Shown: in pieces, positions 46,742 to 58,912 of the stretch
Position numbering within the stretch: the stretch's first letter is position 1
Layout of the letters: each line of letters opens with the position of its first letter
Assembly: GCF_016808095.1 (NCBI RefSeq)
Contig: NC_068973.1
Coordinates: 9,544,501-9,608,500 of the forward strand
Reading direction: 5' to 3'
From: Vigna angularis
Taxonomy: Eukaryota; Streptophyta; Magnoliopsida; Fabales; Fabaceae
DNA: 64,000 bases
Program-made: the position numbers and the translations under genes
Notes under the pieces: model-generated
Seen by the model: the letters and a program-made list of their open reading frames with translations, nothing else
Told to the model about the DNA's origin: nothing
Databases searched by the model: none

Positions 46742-49046
46742 TTACTCGGCCCCACGGCCATCATCATCACCCATGGCGGCTTCGATTTCCTCGGCGTCAT
46801 CAGACGCATCATTAACGTCTTCAACTTCCACCTCCTGATCGCCAACCCCGACGTGTGGAGGGTCCTCTATCTCCTACGGTGCCTCCTCGGCAGCCGGGGC
46901 ATCAAGAAGAACCAGTACCCCATCGAAGACATCTTTTTCAATGTCAAAACCTAAGAAATAGGGCTCTCGGATCCTTGCCAAAATGGACACTTGACGAAGA
47001 GCTTTGTTGAAACCCTCATCGTGCTCGAAAACGATACCCGTTTCCAGCTCGGATATCTTCTCTTTAGCCATAGCCAAGTCGTCCGTCAGTGCCCGATTCT
47101 TTTGAAGGAGTCCCCCTCCATTTTCTTCAGGCAGGCAACTACCACCTTTAGTTACCCGCACTCATCCACCAGCCGGTCATAATTGGCTCGGGCGTCGCGA
47201 AGCCGATTCGAGGCCTTGGCTAAGGCCTTCCTGGCTTTATAAAGCTCGGCCTGGGGCTCGTCGTTCTTCTTATTGGACTCTTCCTGAGCAATCAACATCT
47301 GCTCCATGGCCGCCCGAAGATCCTCATAAACCTTCTTCGGCGAGTAGCTCGGCCTGGACGTTCTCATCTCCCCTGCGGTCAGCAAACTCCTTGAGATACC
47401 AAGCAAGAGAAGTCACCCGGGTAGACATCTCCAGCATAGCATTTGTCAGCTTTGGCTCCGACAAGTTCTCGATCAACGACCGGTGTGTCGAACTCTTGTG
47501 AAAATTCATCTAATCACTGAGGTTGAACTCGTGGCTGAAGACTCCGTTCGACAGAGGCAGGGAGGAGGACCCCTCTTTGCCCTTACGACCCTTCTTGGAA
47601 GCAGACCGGGAGGAGGATCCTTCTTTTTCTTTACGCCCCTTCTTGGAGGCGGATCGTTCCCCCTCTTTGTGATCCTTCCTCTTCCTCACAAGGGGTTGGG
47701 TAGAGGTGGTGGCCGCCTCAGATGAGGGATCTACAAACACGGCCGGAAGGCTGTGTGGGGGCTCGCTCCCAACAGTAGCAGTGACGCCCGGAGAAACCAC
47801 GACCTTAACAACTAGAGTAGCCTTAGAGCCAGTAGGAGGAATTGACGGCATCCGGCTGGTAGAAGACGCACGTTTGATGGTAGGAGGACGGGAGCGTTCG
47901 AAGAACTACCTCCGGCTCCCTTCCTTGAAGATATAAAGTTGGATTTGCGGGGAGGAGGAACATACACAGCATCTGGAAAAAACAAGAAAATTTAGCTACG
48001 TTAACACCAACATATTGAAAGAAACAAAATGAACATAAAATACCATACCGAATGCCTTTCGTTCACAATCCTCATGATGAAGGCATTTGACTAAGTTGCG
48101 GGTAGAGAGGCGGCGGGGAAGAGCGTCGATGATGCGAACGACTTCCAAATCGACTGGGTTCATCGTACCAACCGAATAAGCTTTTATTTTCTTGGGGTTC
48201 CTTGTCCAATAAAAAGGGAACAAGGGATTTCCTGCCACATCATGAAACTCGTGGCGGCCAACCTCGTCAATTGTGACTTTAAAAAATTGATTCTTGAAAT
48301 TCTTGTACGAATCAGAGAAAGGACGAAATAGGGTTATCTTTGACAGACGTTAAAGAAACCCAACCACCCTTTGGGGGCGGGCGAAAGTAAAAATAATGGA
48401 AGAAAACCGGAATCGTCGGGGTTATGCCAATCGCCAAACACATCTCCAAGAACGCTTGGACGACTGCCCAAGCATTCGGATGTAGCTGTGCTTGGGCGAC
48501 GTTCATTTCCCGAAGAACGACCATTTGAAATTCAGTAAAAGGCACCCGAATGCAGAGTTGATCAACAAAATTGGCATACGTAAAGAAGAAATCGTCCAGA
48601 CTCGATCCCTTCTCGTGATAAACTCGCTCATTCCTTAGGTTGACTCCCGCCCGTATTAGTCGGGAATCCTCCACGTCTCTGACGATGTAGAGCCGGCCGA
48701 TTCTCCATGTTAACGCCTTTTTTGTACCATACTCCTACGCAAACAAGCTGGCATCGTGAGGTGCCCAATCGTACCCCGGAATTACAATCCCGTCACCGTC
48801 CGGCTTTAATGGCGCGTCATCTACTAGAATACCACCCTTGAGAAGGTGGATGGGTATCCCGAAGATAATCCTTTTATCCGCATCCGTGGGGGAGTTAGGC
48901 TTCGGTCCCGGTGACTAGGTGGACTCTTCCAAGAAGGAGGATGACACTAAGCTCGGAGAAGAACCACGCTTGCCATCACCGCCCATCGACCTCTCGCCGC
49001 TTCTGTCCGACGACTCCAAAGAAGACTCAACATGAACGACTGCCAT
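46742..49046 (-). pseudogene. Antisense ORF of the gypsy element (putative plant transposon protein)
   Basis: On the strand opposite gag-pol, an ATG at 49046 (MAVVHVESSLESSDRSGERS) opens a gene that can be followed, with stops and probable introns, to a TAA at 46744. The N-terminal part has a conserved-looking domain (AQLHPNAWAVVQAFLEMCLA, TIPVFFHYFYFRPPPKGGWV, NPLFPFYWTRNPKKIKAYSV). A Lys/Ser-rich linker with duplicated SASKKGRK units follows. Then come two coiled-coil segments (YEDLRAAMEQMLIAQEESNK and RALTDDLAMAKEKISELETG) and an acidic end. Antisense ORFs between pol and the 3' LTR are known in Tat-lineage elements; their role is unsettled. This copy has at least one stop near 48916. Confidence 0.7.
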
Positions 49047-49420
49047 TTATTACTTGGAGAAAAAAGAATGCTCTGAAAACGAAAGGAGAAGAAGAAGTGA
49101 AAATGACAACGTCCTCACCCTCAAATTTATAGGAAAAAATTTTGTAACCGTCGATGCATCTTCACCGTAAAAAATCATCATGATTAACGGTTCAGATACG
49201 GGGCCACTTCAACTTCCGTCTCTATGCGCGCGACACATGTATTCTCGCCCAAATCCATTTTCAAAAATTGGTGAGCAGAAGCCCAACAGAATCGGCCCAG
49301 TAGTCAAGTTGGACGCCCTCCAACCCAACCAATGACGAGGACGGTCGGACAACAACTAGAGCCTACACACCCGTAATTAAACCCAACGCTCACTGCGTGC
49401 ATTAGGGCTTGGGGGGCTTG

Positions 49421-50005
49421 TGTACCATACGGACCGGACGGTCCAGAGAGCAGCACCGATATCGACCCAACCGTCGGCGTTTCTTCAATCTTTTTTACTT
49501 CTCTAATAGCATTGCTGGACAACTTGCATAAACACTCACTGCGCGCTATTCTACTCGACCATTCATCCTTCCACTCGGGTGAGTAACAACTATGTACCGT
49601 ACAGACTAGGCGGTCCAGATAATAGCGCCGACACCCACCTAACCGGATGGTTGCACAAGATCGGTCGATAGGTGAACTAGGTCATTGAGACTAGGATTAA
49701 GGTAAATAGTGATTAGGGACATTAGGCTAGAATTGGATTGTGATTAACTTTTCACTAATCCCAAGTCCATGGCGAAAACTATAAATACAAGTCAGAGATA
49801 AGTGGTAGATAGGTTGTATTTACTGCACATTCATTACTATTCCATTGAATCGCTAAACGGTTCCTGTACTGACTTTGGCATCAGAGGATCTTTGACATTG
49901 TTCCTTCCGGACGGAAGAGTGTGACAACGGAGCTTGGAGCGAGATCGAATGGCAAGAAGATAACTTGTGAAGGAGTTTGGTGTCTCAGCCCCAATAACCG
50001 AAACA
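49421..50005 (+). repeat. 3' LTR of the gypsy element
   Basis: TGTACCATACGGACC...AACCGAAACA, homologous along its length to 41642-42221. The inner copy of the LTR start is at 49593. Confidence 0.9.
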
Positions 50006-50010
50006 TAAAG

Positions 50011-52385
50011 CATGCACCCTGCTTTTTAATATCCTTTTAATAGAAAAATAAGTTCCTAAATTTTAAAGTGTTAAAAAAATATTAACTTTCTAGTTAGTTA
50101 ACATTTAACTAGATATTAATAAAATTAGTAATTTTAATCTATACTAATTTATTTTCGAGCATATGACATAAATTAAATCATTAATATATATTAATATATA
50201 GCTAATTTTTGTCTTATTTTTGGTTTATCCTTTTAAATAAAATTTTATATTTAAATATAATACATGAATAAAACGTATCAACAAAAAAGTTATTTTTTAT
50301 CATTTATAAGTAATAAAAGGGTTGGTTTGATCAATTTTCACTTCGGTTGAAGAAGTTAATTCAAGATATATTTAAAATATATGATTATGATTAAGATCGT
50401 AAATGGGTTTATAAAATTTATGAAATTTAATACTAATATTAAATTTTACTTATCCCTAGAAAATGACAAATTACTAAAATAAAATCAATTCCTATGTCAA
50501 TACTTCATCCAAAGTTTACTAAATTAATCACTTTTTGAATTGTTTAAAACCCTTTCCAATAGAGTTGTAAGGGTGTGATGGTAAAGAGTGTTTTATTTTA
50601 ATTGCTTGAAATTCAGTTTTAATGTTCTGGGAAAAGTTGCCCTTTAATTGTAATTATATTTGAATTTTATTATAATTAAAAACTCATTTATCAACCTTAG
50701 TTGGATTTTCTTTTAATTTAAATTCATTGAACAAGGTGAATCTTGGGTGATCCTTGGAACTAACAATACTATTAAGGCAAATTTTTAATTGTATTAAATT
50801 TTAATTTGGTTAAATGAAAAAAAAATGTGAATTTTAGTTGTATTTATTTTTACCCATAATAATAAATTTTTAATTATATTAAATTTTAATTAATCTTAAA
50901 TTTTATATGAATGAAATACATTTGTTTAAGAAGATAAACAAGTAGCGGGAAAAAAATCGATCATTTATACGATTTTATGATTTTGTTTGACGATTATACT
51001 GATATTATTATACTAACATTATTATGTTAATTTAACTCGTTATAATTTTATGCTTTAAATCTTGATTTTAATTATAATGACATTATAATCAAGAAGGCAA
51101 AGTGTCTTTTTCAGACTTATCCTATCAGAAGAAGCTCATTAATTTTTCTAATTTTACAACATTTTTATTTTTCAAATTTTAAATTATATATATTAAAAAT
51201 AAACTTAATTATTTAATTAAGTCTTTATTTAGTTAGTTAATGTCAATAATAAAATAATCTAAAAAGATCATTATCCTTACAGAATAAAATTACCTAATTA
51301 AAATTAATAATTATAATTTAATTTTAAAATTTTATATACTTAAGAAAAATGCAGTATACAAATTATTATTATTTTTTAACTTTTTTCTTATTGAATAAGT
51401 TAAAAGAAAGAACTGTGATACTTTATTATTATTGTGTTAGTATATTATTTTATTATTATAACTTTAGTATTAATAAAGGTGGTGCGAAACAATCTTTCTC
51501 CTAAAAAGAAATTGATGACTCCAATTATTGATTTAGATGCTCTCACATTTAACAATGCTATTTTTGCTGATAAAAAAGAACTGTGAAAGTTAACAGAATT
51601 GACAACGGGAATAAGAAAAAAAATCACATTTAGTTAATAATTTCAAAGATATGAAGGTGGTTGATGATCATTGAAATAGAAAGAGACCTATCCTTTCTTA
51701 TTCGCTATTTGGGGTAAATTTTAAGGGTTTGATTTTTATTCATTTGTATTGTAGCTATTGTGTTGGTTCTCTGTTTTATATGGATGACTTTTTGTTAATG
51801 GATATTGGGGTTACTATATTGAAAAAGAAGGCTACACAAACCTTAAATAAAGAAATGGAGGAACAAGCAATATAATAACCACTGCCAATGATAAATCAGA
51901 ATCCACATAAGTCCAACATTTAGACACTTAAAAGTAACACTTAGAACTCAGGAGAAACGTAATTGTATATTCCTTACATGTCACACATGCAATAAACAAC
52001 ATAATGTTTTGCTTCCTATAAGCAAAAATGCTCTTTTCTATTCTATTCTCTTTTGCTAAGCTAGCAAAACACCACGCTTTCCATTTTCAGTTTGTGCACG
52101 ACACAGACCAAACACCAAACTAGGGTGGTAAACTTTAAAACATTCACCCCTACCACCTAAACTCTGCTTTTCCAAATGTTAGGCAGAACATACCCAATTC
52201 AAATTTATTTAAATTCCTAGGACCATCCTAAAACAAGTCCTTTATAACTCAACTCCTATACCATATTACTTCCTTTTACTGTTATATACTTAGATACAGT
52301 ATTGGAAAAAACTAAACACGAACCGAATTAAACCTAAACAATTTTGTAAGACATAATGTAGTATTAAATAAGAAAATTTTTATGT
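50011..52385. other. AT-rich intergenic DNA
   Basis: No gene or structured repeat was recognised. The last about 250 bases probably include the 3' UTR of the minus-strand expansin. Confidence 0.55.
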
Positions 52386-52392
52386 TATGTGT

Positions 52393-54334
52393 TTAAACGA
52401 ATTGGTTGCCGCCGTTGAAAGTTTGGCCAAAGGACCAACTTGGCGGTGCAACATTGTAAGAGACCACGGTGCATCCCTCGCTGGTGGTAACCTTAAAAGA
52501 GAGGCTTTGTCCATTGAGGTAAGTGTTGCTTTGCCAGTTCTGTCCCCAGTTTCTGGTCATAGGTTGCCAATTTGTTCTTGAACCTTTGATGGAAACTCCA
52601 TGAACATCACCAGCACCTCCCACGTTTGTGATTAGGACTAGGTTGAAGTATGAGTGGCCGTTGATGGTGAATCTGATGCCCCCTCTCTTTTGGCAAGGGA
52701 CCCTAATAATAAAAGTAAAAAAAAATCAATATTTTGGCCAGAAAAGTATGCAGTCACACTTGGTAAATGGAATATATTCCTAGTCACAAATCACTAGAAC
52801 ATGATGGGGGCTGGTATACATAGTTTATTTATCAAAAACTTAAAAACCAAAGAATCTGACAAACTTCAAAATTATCTAAACTGTTTTCTTTTGATGGGAA
52901 AGGCTGTATACCATTGAACACCCCATCAGCTTGTCAACTTTAAAAAATCTTGTTGGATAAGAAACACTTATTTAATGCTGAGCCTCTTAATAACAGAAAC
53001 CAATAAATTCTATTCTCCACATACCTATATTACAATTTATAAAATACATGCTTATGCATCCAAAAATCCCTTAACAAGAAACAAGAGCTACTAGAATAAT
53101 GAAATGAAAAGCTCACATATGAAGAGTCTGCACTTCTGCTGACTTTATTTGTAACTGTGTATCATCAGAACAGAAGGAAAGATTCTATGCTATGCTTCAG
53201 ACATGGTCCAGTGCCTATATGACTTTTGTTTTTATTAGGCCTAAGAAAAGCTTTCGGCAGACAATTTTTTTTTGTAATGAAATTTCAAAATACCCTGCAA
53301 ACTTAAAACAAATTTAATTATACTTTCATTTTTTTTAAATTAAAAAATAATGTGATTTATTAGAATCTTAAATTAAAAGAAACATATTAAACTTTAAGAC
53401 TTGAAACTGAACAAATTTACTCTACTTTTTCTTTTCTTTTATTTATAACTTTTTAAATAGTGAATATTACAAAACTGTAAAAATTAAAAAAAATCAGCAA
53501 GTTTGTGTATTATTGTGCATCAAAATAAATTATGTGATATTTGATAATATTTGGCACTTTATGTAAAATTAGAATAGACAATAAAAATGTAATTTTTTAT
53601 ATTTAGTAAAAAAAGTGAAAAATAATAAAGAATAGTGTTAGATAAGAGTGTAAAAATATATTTTCCTTTTACATAAGTTCCTAATCATTAGCCTGTTAGT
53701 TACACAGATAGACATAGACATCCTCCAGTTCTTTAACTGTTATAAAATTTTAGAAAATGACAGAGTGAGAATAAAACATAATGAATGATGAGTACCTTCT
53801 GTAAGCAACAGGTACTATTCCAGCTCTGTATTGAGCAATTTGTTGGAAGACAGGTTGAGAAAGGTCGAAATGGTGAAGGGGAGGGTTGCACCATCCTCCT
53901 GCAGTGTTTGGGAGGGCATTGTTTGGGGGACAGAAATTGGTTGCAGTGACCACAACTGACCGTGGAAGACACCAATTCTTATCATCAACACACCTAATCT
54001 CGAAACATGCCCCGCAAATTAAACCATTGTTGAACAAAGCTGTGCTCAAAGCAGCACTGTTTGTTCCATAACCCTGGCTATACAGGTTCCCATACCCACA
54101 TGCTCCACCTGCACCAAAGTAAAATAAGTAAATATTTTTGTTTCTTGTATGATCATAGAATTGTGTGTGGATGACATAATATAAGTATAGGAAGTGTAAC
54201 TCACCCATAGTGCCAGAGGCATCACCTCCTCCATAAAAGGTTGCATGAGCATTCATCCAACCATAATCAAAAGCAGAAGAGAGAGGTGTAGCCAGAGAAA
54301 GGAATCCCAGCAAGAGAAGCCCCAAAAACACCAT
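52393..54334 (-). CDS. Alpha-expansin (EXPA), 250 aa, three exons
   Basis: Minus-strand exons 54334-54205, 54108-53796 and 52702-52393 join in frame (GT-AG), with introns of 96 and 1,093 bases. Residues 1-21 form a signal peptide. The first domain (DPBB, GH45-like) has [40 protein letters not shown], eight cysteines (47, 75, 78, 83, 90, 103, 117 and the C of RVPC), the alpha-expansin insertion with GGWCNPP, and the HFD motif at 123-125. The second domain (CBM63) carries surface aromatics ([17 protein letters not shown] and [10 protein letters not shown]). Expansins loosen the cell wall at acid pH without hydrolysis, allowing turgor-driven growth. Length equals the family norm and no lesion was seen. 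The subgroup was not determined. Confidence 0.95.
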
Positions 54335-54406
54335 CTTTTCTAGCCTCCCAAAATATCTGAGTGAGAGAGAGTATGAAAGATGAGGAAAATGAAAGGAGCA
54401 TGGGTA

Positions 54407-54420
54407 AGATATAAATAGAT
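54407..54420 (-). promoter_or_regulatory. TATA box of the expansin gene
   Basis: Read on the minus strand, CATCTATTTATATC lies about 75-85 bases before the ATG at 54334, in a suitable place for a TATA box. Confidence 0.45.
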
Positions 54421-54429
54421 GTTGCTGGG

Positions 54430-57400
54430 GAGCAAAGAGGGTTCTTTCTTGCTTTAACCAACGTCATGCCAACAAACTGACACATTTGTGAGGTGTGTGG
54501 ACCAAAACCGCCAAATATAAGCACCTATTTCATTTTTTCTATGCAGGGACAAGGCACTGTTCCTCTTGCCACGTGGATTTTAAGTTCTCTTTTATTAGTG
54601 TTTTCTACAACGGGACGCAACATTAAGGTGCATATAAGAAAGAAATTTGTTGCTTTTTAAGTTTCAGGTTAGATGTTGTTCATTCTTACTAAATTTTTGT
54701 AGTGTATTTTCTGGTGAAAAGTTCAATAAATGGTATGATGAACATGATTGAACATATAAATGACTTTTTTTTATCACATTCATGTTATAACTATGTTCTT
54801 TTTCTGATATCTGAGGAGTTGTTTCAGCTAACACTATAAAAAAATCTATATCTTTTTGTAATATAACGATCTCAAATAATATGATCACAACATGGAATTC
54901 AGCATCAGCTAGGGTTTTTTTCTTTGTTGGTGTAGTTCTGTTTTACTTGATAACTTAGTCTAGTCAATTTTTTACCTGTGTGAGAGAACAATGATCACTT
55001 TTTCTGAAATATTCTAGAGTGAATGTGAAGTAGTCCTTTAAACCTGAAATGAATAATGGAACAAAATATTCTTCATTAACGGTTTAAAGTTAAGTTACCA
55101 GAATCCAGAAAGCTGACAATTGTTTTTCTATTCGAAGCAAAGTTATTTTATTAGCCACAGCAACCGAAAGAGTTCTTGAATTAGAATTTATTAATGCATG
55201 AAAGCTGATGAAATATATGTAATCTGTAATCTGCGTTATCATTAAGTAATTTCTATAACTGTCATACATGGATATTTTAGTAGAGTTAGCTATTACAGAA
55301 GAACCTAGTAAACCAACAAAACTTATGCCTAATATTATATTAGGAGTTACTAACATCATTTTCTAATAATTTGGTACTATTTCTTCTCTTCCTGCATTAC
55401 TTTTAATCTTTGTTTTATTATAAGAAATATCATAAGTTTTCAGAATAAACATGATGTTCTCACTTTTCAATCTCACATTTTGAGGAAAATGGGTTGATTC
55501 TAAAAACAGAACTGCTAAAAAGTATGGGAAAAAATTTAATTTATATGTCATGAATTTTTTTATTAGAGGAACACAATATGAAACAAACAAGGAAAACCGA
55601 TTTGATTTAAATCCAAGTTTTTATTTATTTGAAGATAATAGTTGTAAGTTTCCTAATTTTGAAATTAACTAAATATTAGAAGATACTAGGCATGAAGATA
55701 AAATAGACAGAGTCATCAACACGACAAAGGAGTGAATTCATCTAGTTGAAAGAAAAAAAAATAGAAAAAACGTATAATACTATAAACGAATTAAAATATC
55801 TTACACTTTAGAAACAAATACATCTAAATAAACTCAAACACAATAAAAAAAAAGTAACAACTGAATATTGGATAATATTTTATAAACAACTATAAAACCT
55901 GAATTTTAATAGTGAAAAAGAGTGATAGGTATAGTATGGTTTTCCCTTGGGAGGTGTAATGTAAATTTTATTGGGGCTGTAAATTGACATTCAAAGCAAC
56001 AATTAATACCTTTCACCAGACTTTGCTCCGTCCATAACTATATTCAAAGTTCAAAGTTCAAGGGCAACTTATTGTTTCAGCCTTTTTGGTTTCACATTTT
56101 GTGTAAAACTTTGAATTTCAGTCACACTAATTATTTATGACACGCAGAAAATCACAACAACCTCTAAGAACTCAATCAATGTTGTAACATGGTGGGCTTT
56201 TTGAGTTTGACAACTTCTAAAGGGTAACTACGGAATGCAAGTTAATTTGTTTGATCCGTTTTTATAACATTTTAGCTAGCGTTCCCATAAGAATTTTGTA
56301 AATTTTATTTTTATTTAATTAAATTAGTAAAAATAATATTTTTATAAACTTATTTTTTAAAATAAATTATTTTTACAATTTTATAATTTATAATTTTAAG
56401 TATAGAACTATTAAAATAAAAATGACTTTGAAGGGATTGAAACCTTAATGTAGGAGTTACTTTTGAATGAATTAAATCTGAGCCGACTAATTTTGATAGA
56501 TGGAAGAAGAAACATAAATGAACAAGTTGCTTAAAAGAAATACAAAATATGTTATACTGATGGAGTTAGATTTTAAAAATTTAAATTAATGTGTATCAGT
56601 TTGTCATTGTCCTGGAAAGGTTCCAGGTTATGTGAGACAAATTTAAGCGGCTCAATAAGTTAAAATACTCAGTTTTCCACATTTTTTTAGTAGGTCTATG
56701 ATTGACCAACATCACTCATCTCGTGTTGTCATTCATATACAATTAGTTTTATTTTAGAGTTTAATTTCCATTATTTATATATTACCTTATATTAATTTTA
56801 ATTAGATTTATCTTGATATTTTTTAATTTATCTAGTTTTTCTTAATTTTTTAATCTTAATATTATTATTTTTATAATTCTTTTAGAATCTTGATGTGGGG
56901 TCTAATATTATTTTAGCCAACATCTATTTGTATTATTTTTTACCCATTTAATGGTAAGAGAGATTCTTATGATAATTTTTAATTTCTCATATAGTTTTGG
57001 ATTTTGAAATTGGTTATATAGGATGATGTTGATATCCAAGTGAATATTTATGTTATAATATATATTTTAACATTATGTAATTCCTAATCTTAAGTCATAA
57101 ACAAAGAAACTAAGAGTATTTTAGTCATTAAATATCTTAACAACATAGATTTTATCTTTAAGTAAGTAGAAATAATACCTAATAGAATATAAATATTATT
57201 TATGTATTTTCCCCGAGATATTTATATGACCTTAACATCTTATCTTTTCTCATTCAAGTTCTTTATAGTCCATTGTTGTTTTTCATGTGCTATCATGTCT
57301 CTGTAAGATTTATAGTTTTGAATTTTTGGTAACATTGTCAAACTCGAGAGTTTATATAAACTCGTTAGAGTCCAGTAAACTTTTTTCATAAACTTGTCAT

Positions 57401-57570
57401 ATGTCATTGTATATTATTTTAAATGATACACTTAAAATCGTTGGTGAAGAAATGAGATTAAACATTTCAATCATACACCTATGATGCATGTAAGATTTTT
57501 CATGGTCTTCCTTTTTTAAATATTCAAATTGTTAATTTTTTAATATATATACTTTAACTTTATTGTTATA
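54430..57570. other. Intergenic DNA upstream of the expansin
   Basis: Only short frames without recognisable domains (for example 55090-55590 on the minus strand). The part nearest 54430 is the expansin promoter region. Confidence 0.55.
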
Positions 57571-57573
57571 TAT

Positions 57574-58912
57574 ATGGACACTATCATTGTGAACCAAAGT
57601 CAGGACATTTTTGAACCTCACACCATTCAACTATTTGAAAACACAATAAAATTCAAGCAATCATATATGCAAACATGGATGACTCAGTCCAAAAGAGAGA
57701 TGTACATCACGCCATACATTGATGGGTATGTCTTACTCATTGTACAAATGATGGTGATCATACCAAGACAATGCCAAGTTGTATGGTTTTGTTCCCTACA
57801 AAGGAAGAAGAAACCTAACTTGAAATCCTTGTTACAAATGTAAGTATTACATTCTTTCATATCAATTCATTATGATATTAATATATTAACATATATTTCA
57901 AATGTTTCAAATTTAACTAGAGTTGTGGGTAGGCCCAAAGCACAACAAATTCAAATAGTCTATCCAAAGGTTGAGCTTCATTGATCTTTAACTTATTAAT
58001 TTTGATCTTTGACTATTTTATTTGTCATGTTTAGTGTAACAAACAGTCAAATTTTGGGGCATGCAAATACTACATGATATCTTGGATCAAGATTATCATT
58101 GAAGTAGGGACTAGAGATGATTGGAGCGAGATAATAATATATCTTTCACATCTTACAAATCACATTCAACTTTGAACATTAGAATGCAAATTTAGTAAAG
58201 TTGTTTTGTTTTTACAACGGTCTAACAATCCATCCCTAAAAATAGAGGTCACAATGATGAAAATACAACAAAAATGAATAATATATCTTTTAGAGAAATA
58301 GAGTTACGGCATACAATATTTTAGTTTCAATACTTTGTGTTTTAATACTTTTAGTTTTAAGTTTGAATTTTTATAGCTTTAATATATAGTTTGAATCATA
58401 ATTAGTTCAAACTTTGTTCATATGAATTGTGTAAATGAAATGTCAAAACTAAATTTCTATTTTTCAGGTTTGTTAAAATTGTAAAACTAAATCTTTTATT
58501 AAAAAAAATACACATAAAATATCGAAAAGTACATTTTTTTTTCTTAGTAATTAACGTTGAAAATGATCATTTTAACGCGTCAATAAACGTCATACAGTAA
58601 ACTTCAAACATCGAAAACCCTCTAATGTCAACTCTAGATACAAAATTTCACAAAACAAGAAAAACATGGCCTAACTAAAACAACGTCGGAAAATAAATTT
58701 TGATGTTAAACATATGTATTTAACATTCGATATCACCAATAAACTTTTGCTAAACAAAAAGAGTGTCGCTTAAAGCTATACGACGTCGAAAAACTTTGTT
58801 TTCCAACATCAATTAATGCCTTTTTTTTTATCATCCGATATTAAGTTGATGTTCAATATTTTAGGATATTAAAGATAAAAAATAATACACATAACTTTTT
58901 TTTATATCAGTG
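57574..58912 (+). mobile_element. 3' part of a CACTA-like element with a Ulp1-type (C48) protease fragment
   Basis: The frame 57574-57843 ends YITPYIDGYVLLIVQMMVII then CQVVWFCSLQRKKKPNLKSL. This resembles the His/Asp part of the Ulp1-like protease ORF often carried by plant CACTA and Mutator elements. After an intron-like gap, SNFGACKYYMISWIKIIIE (near 58045-58105) corresponds to the catalytic-cysteine region (normally ECGYYVMHWM). Beyond this, 58545-58870 is rich in ACGTC/GACGT subterminal motifs. The end at 58912, read inward, is CACTGATATAAAAAAAAG. The left end was not found. Confidence 0.5.

Larger units (their letters stand above)
41642..50005 (+). mobile_element. Ty3/gypsy (Tat-like) LTR retrotransposon, complete ends, defective interior
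   Basis: LTRs at 41642-42221 and 49421-50005 (580 and 585 bases, TG...CA) enclose a primer-binding site, gag, protease, RNase H, integrase parts and an antisense ORF. A purine-rich tract (GGGCTTGGGGGGCTTG) lies before the 3' LTR. The flanks GAAAG and TAAAG differ by one base, consistent with an aged 5-bp duplication. The LTRs differ at roughly one site in ten by eye, mostly transitions, so the insertion is old. The reverse transcriptase core and the integrase core are absent as discrete deletions. Lineage Tat is inferred from the antisense ORF and domain order. Confidence 0.88.
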
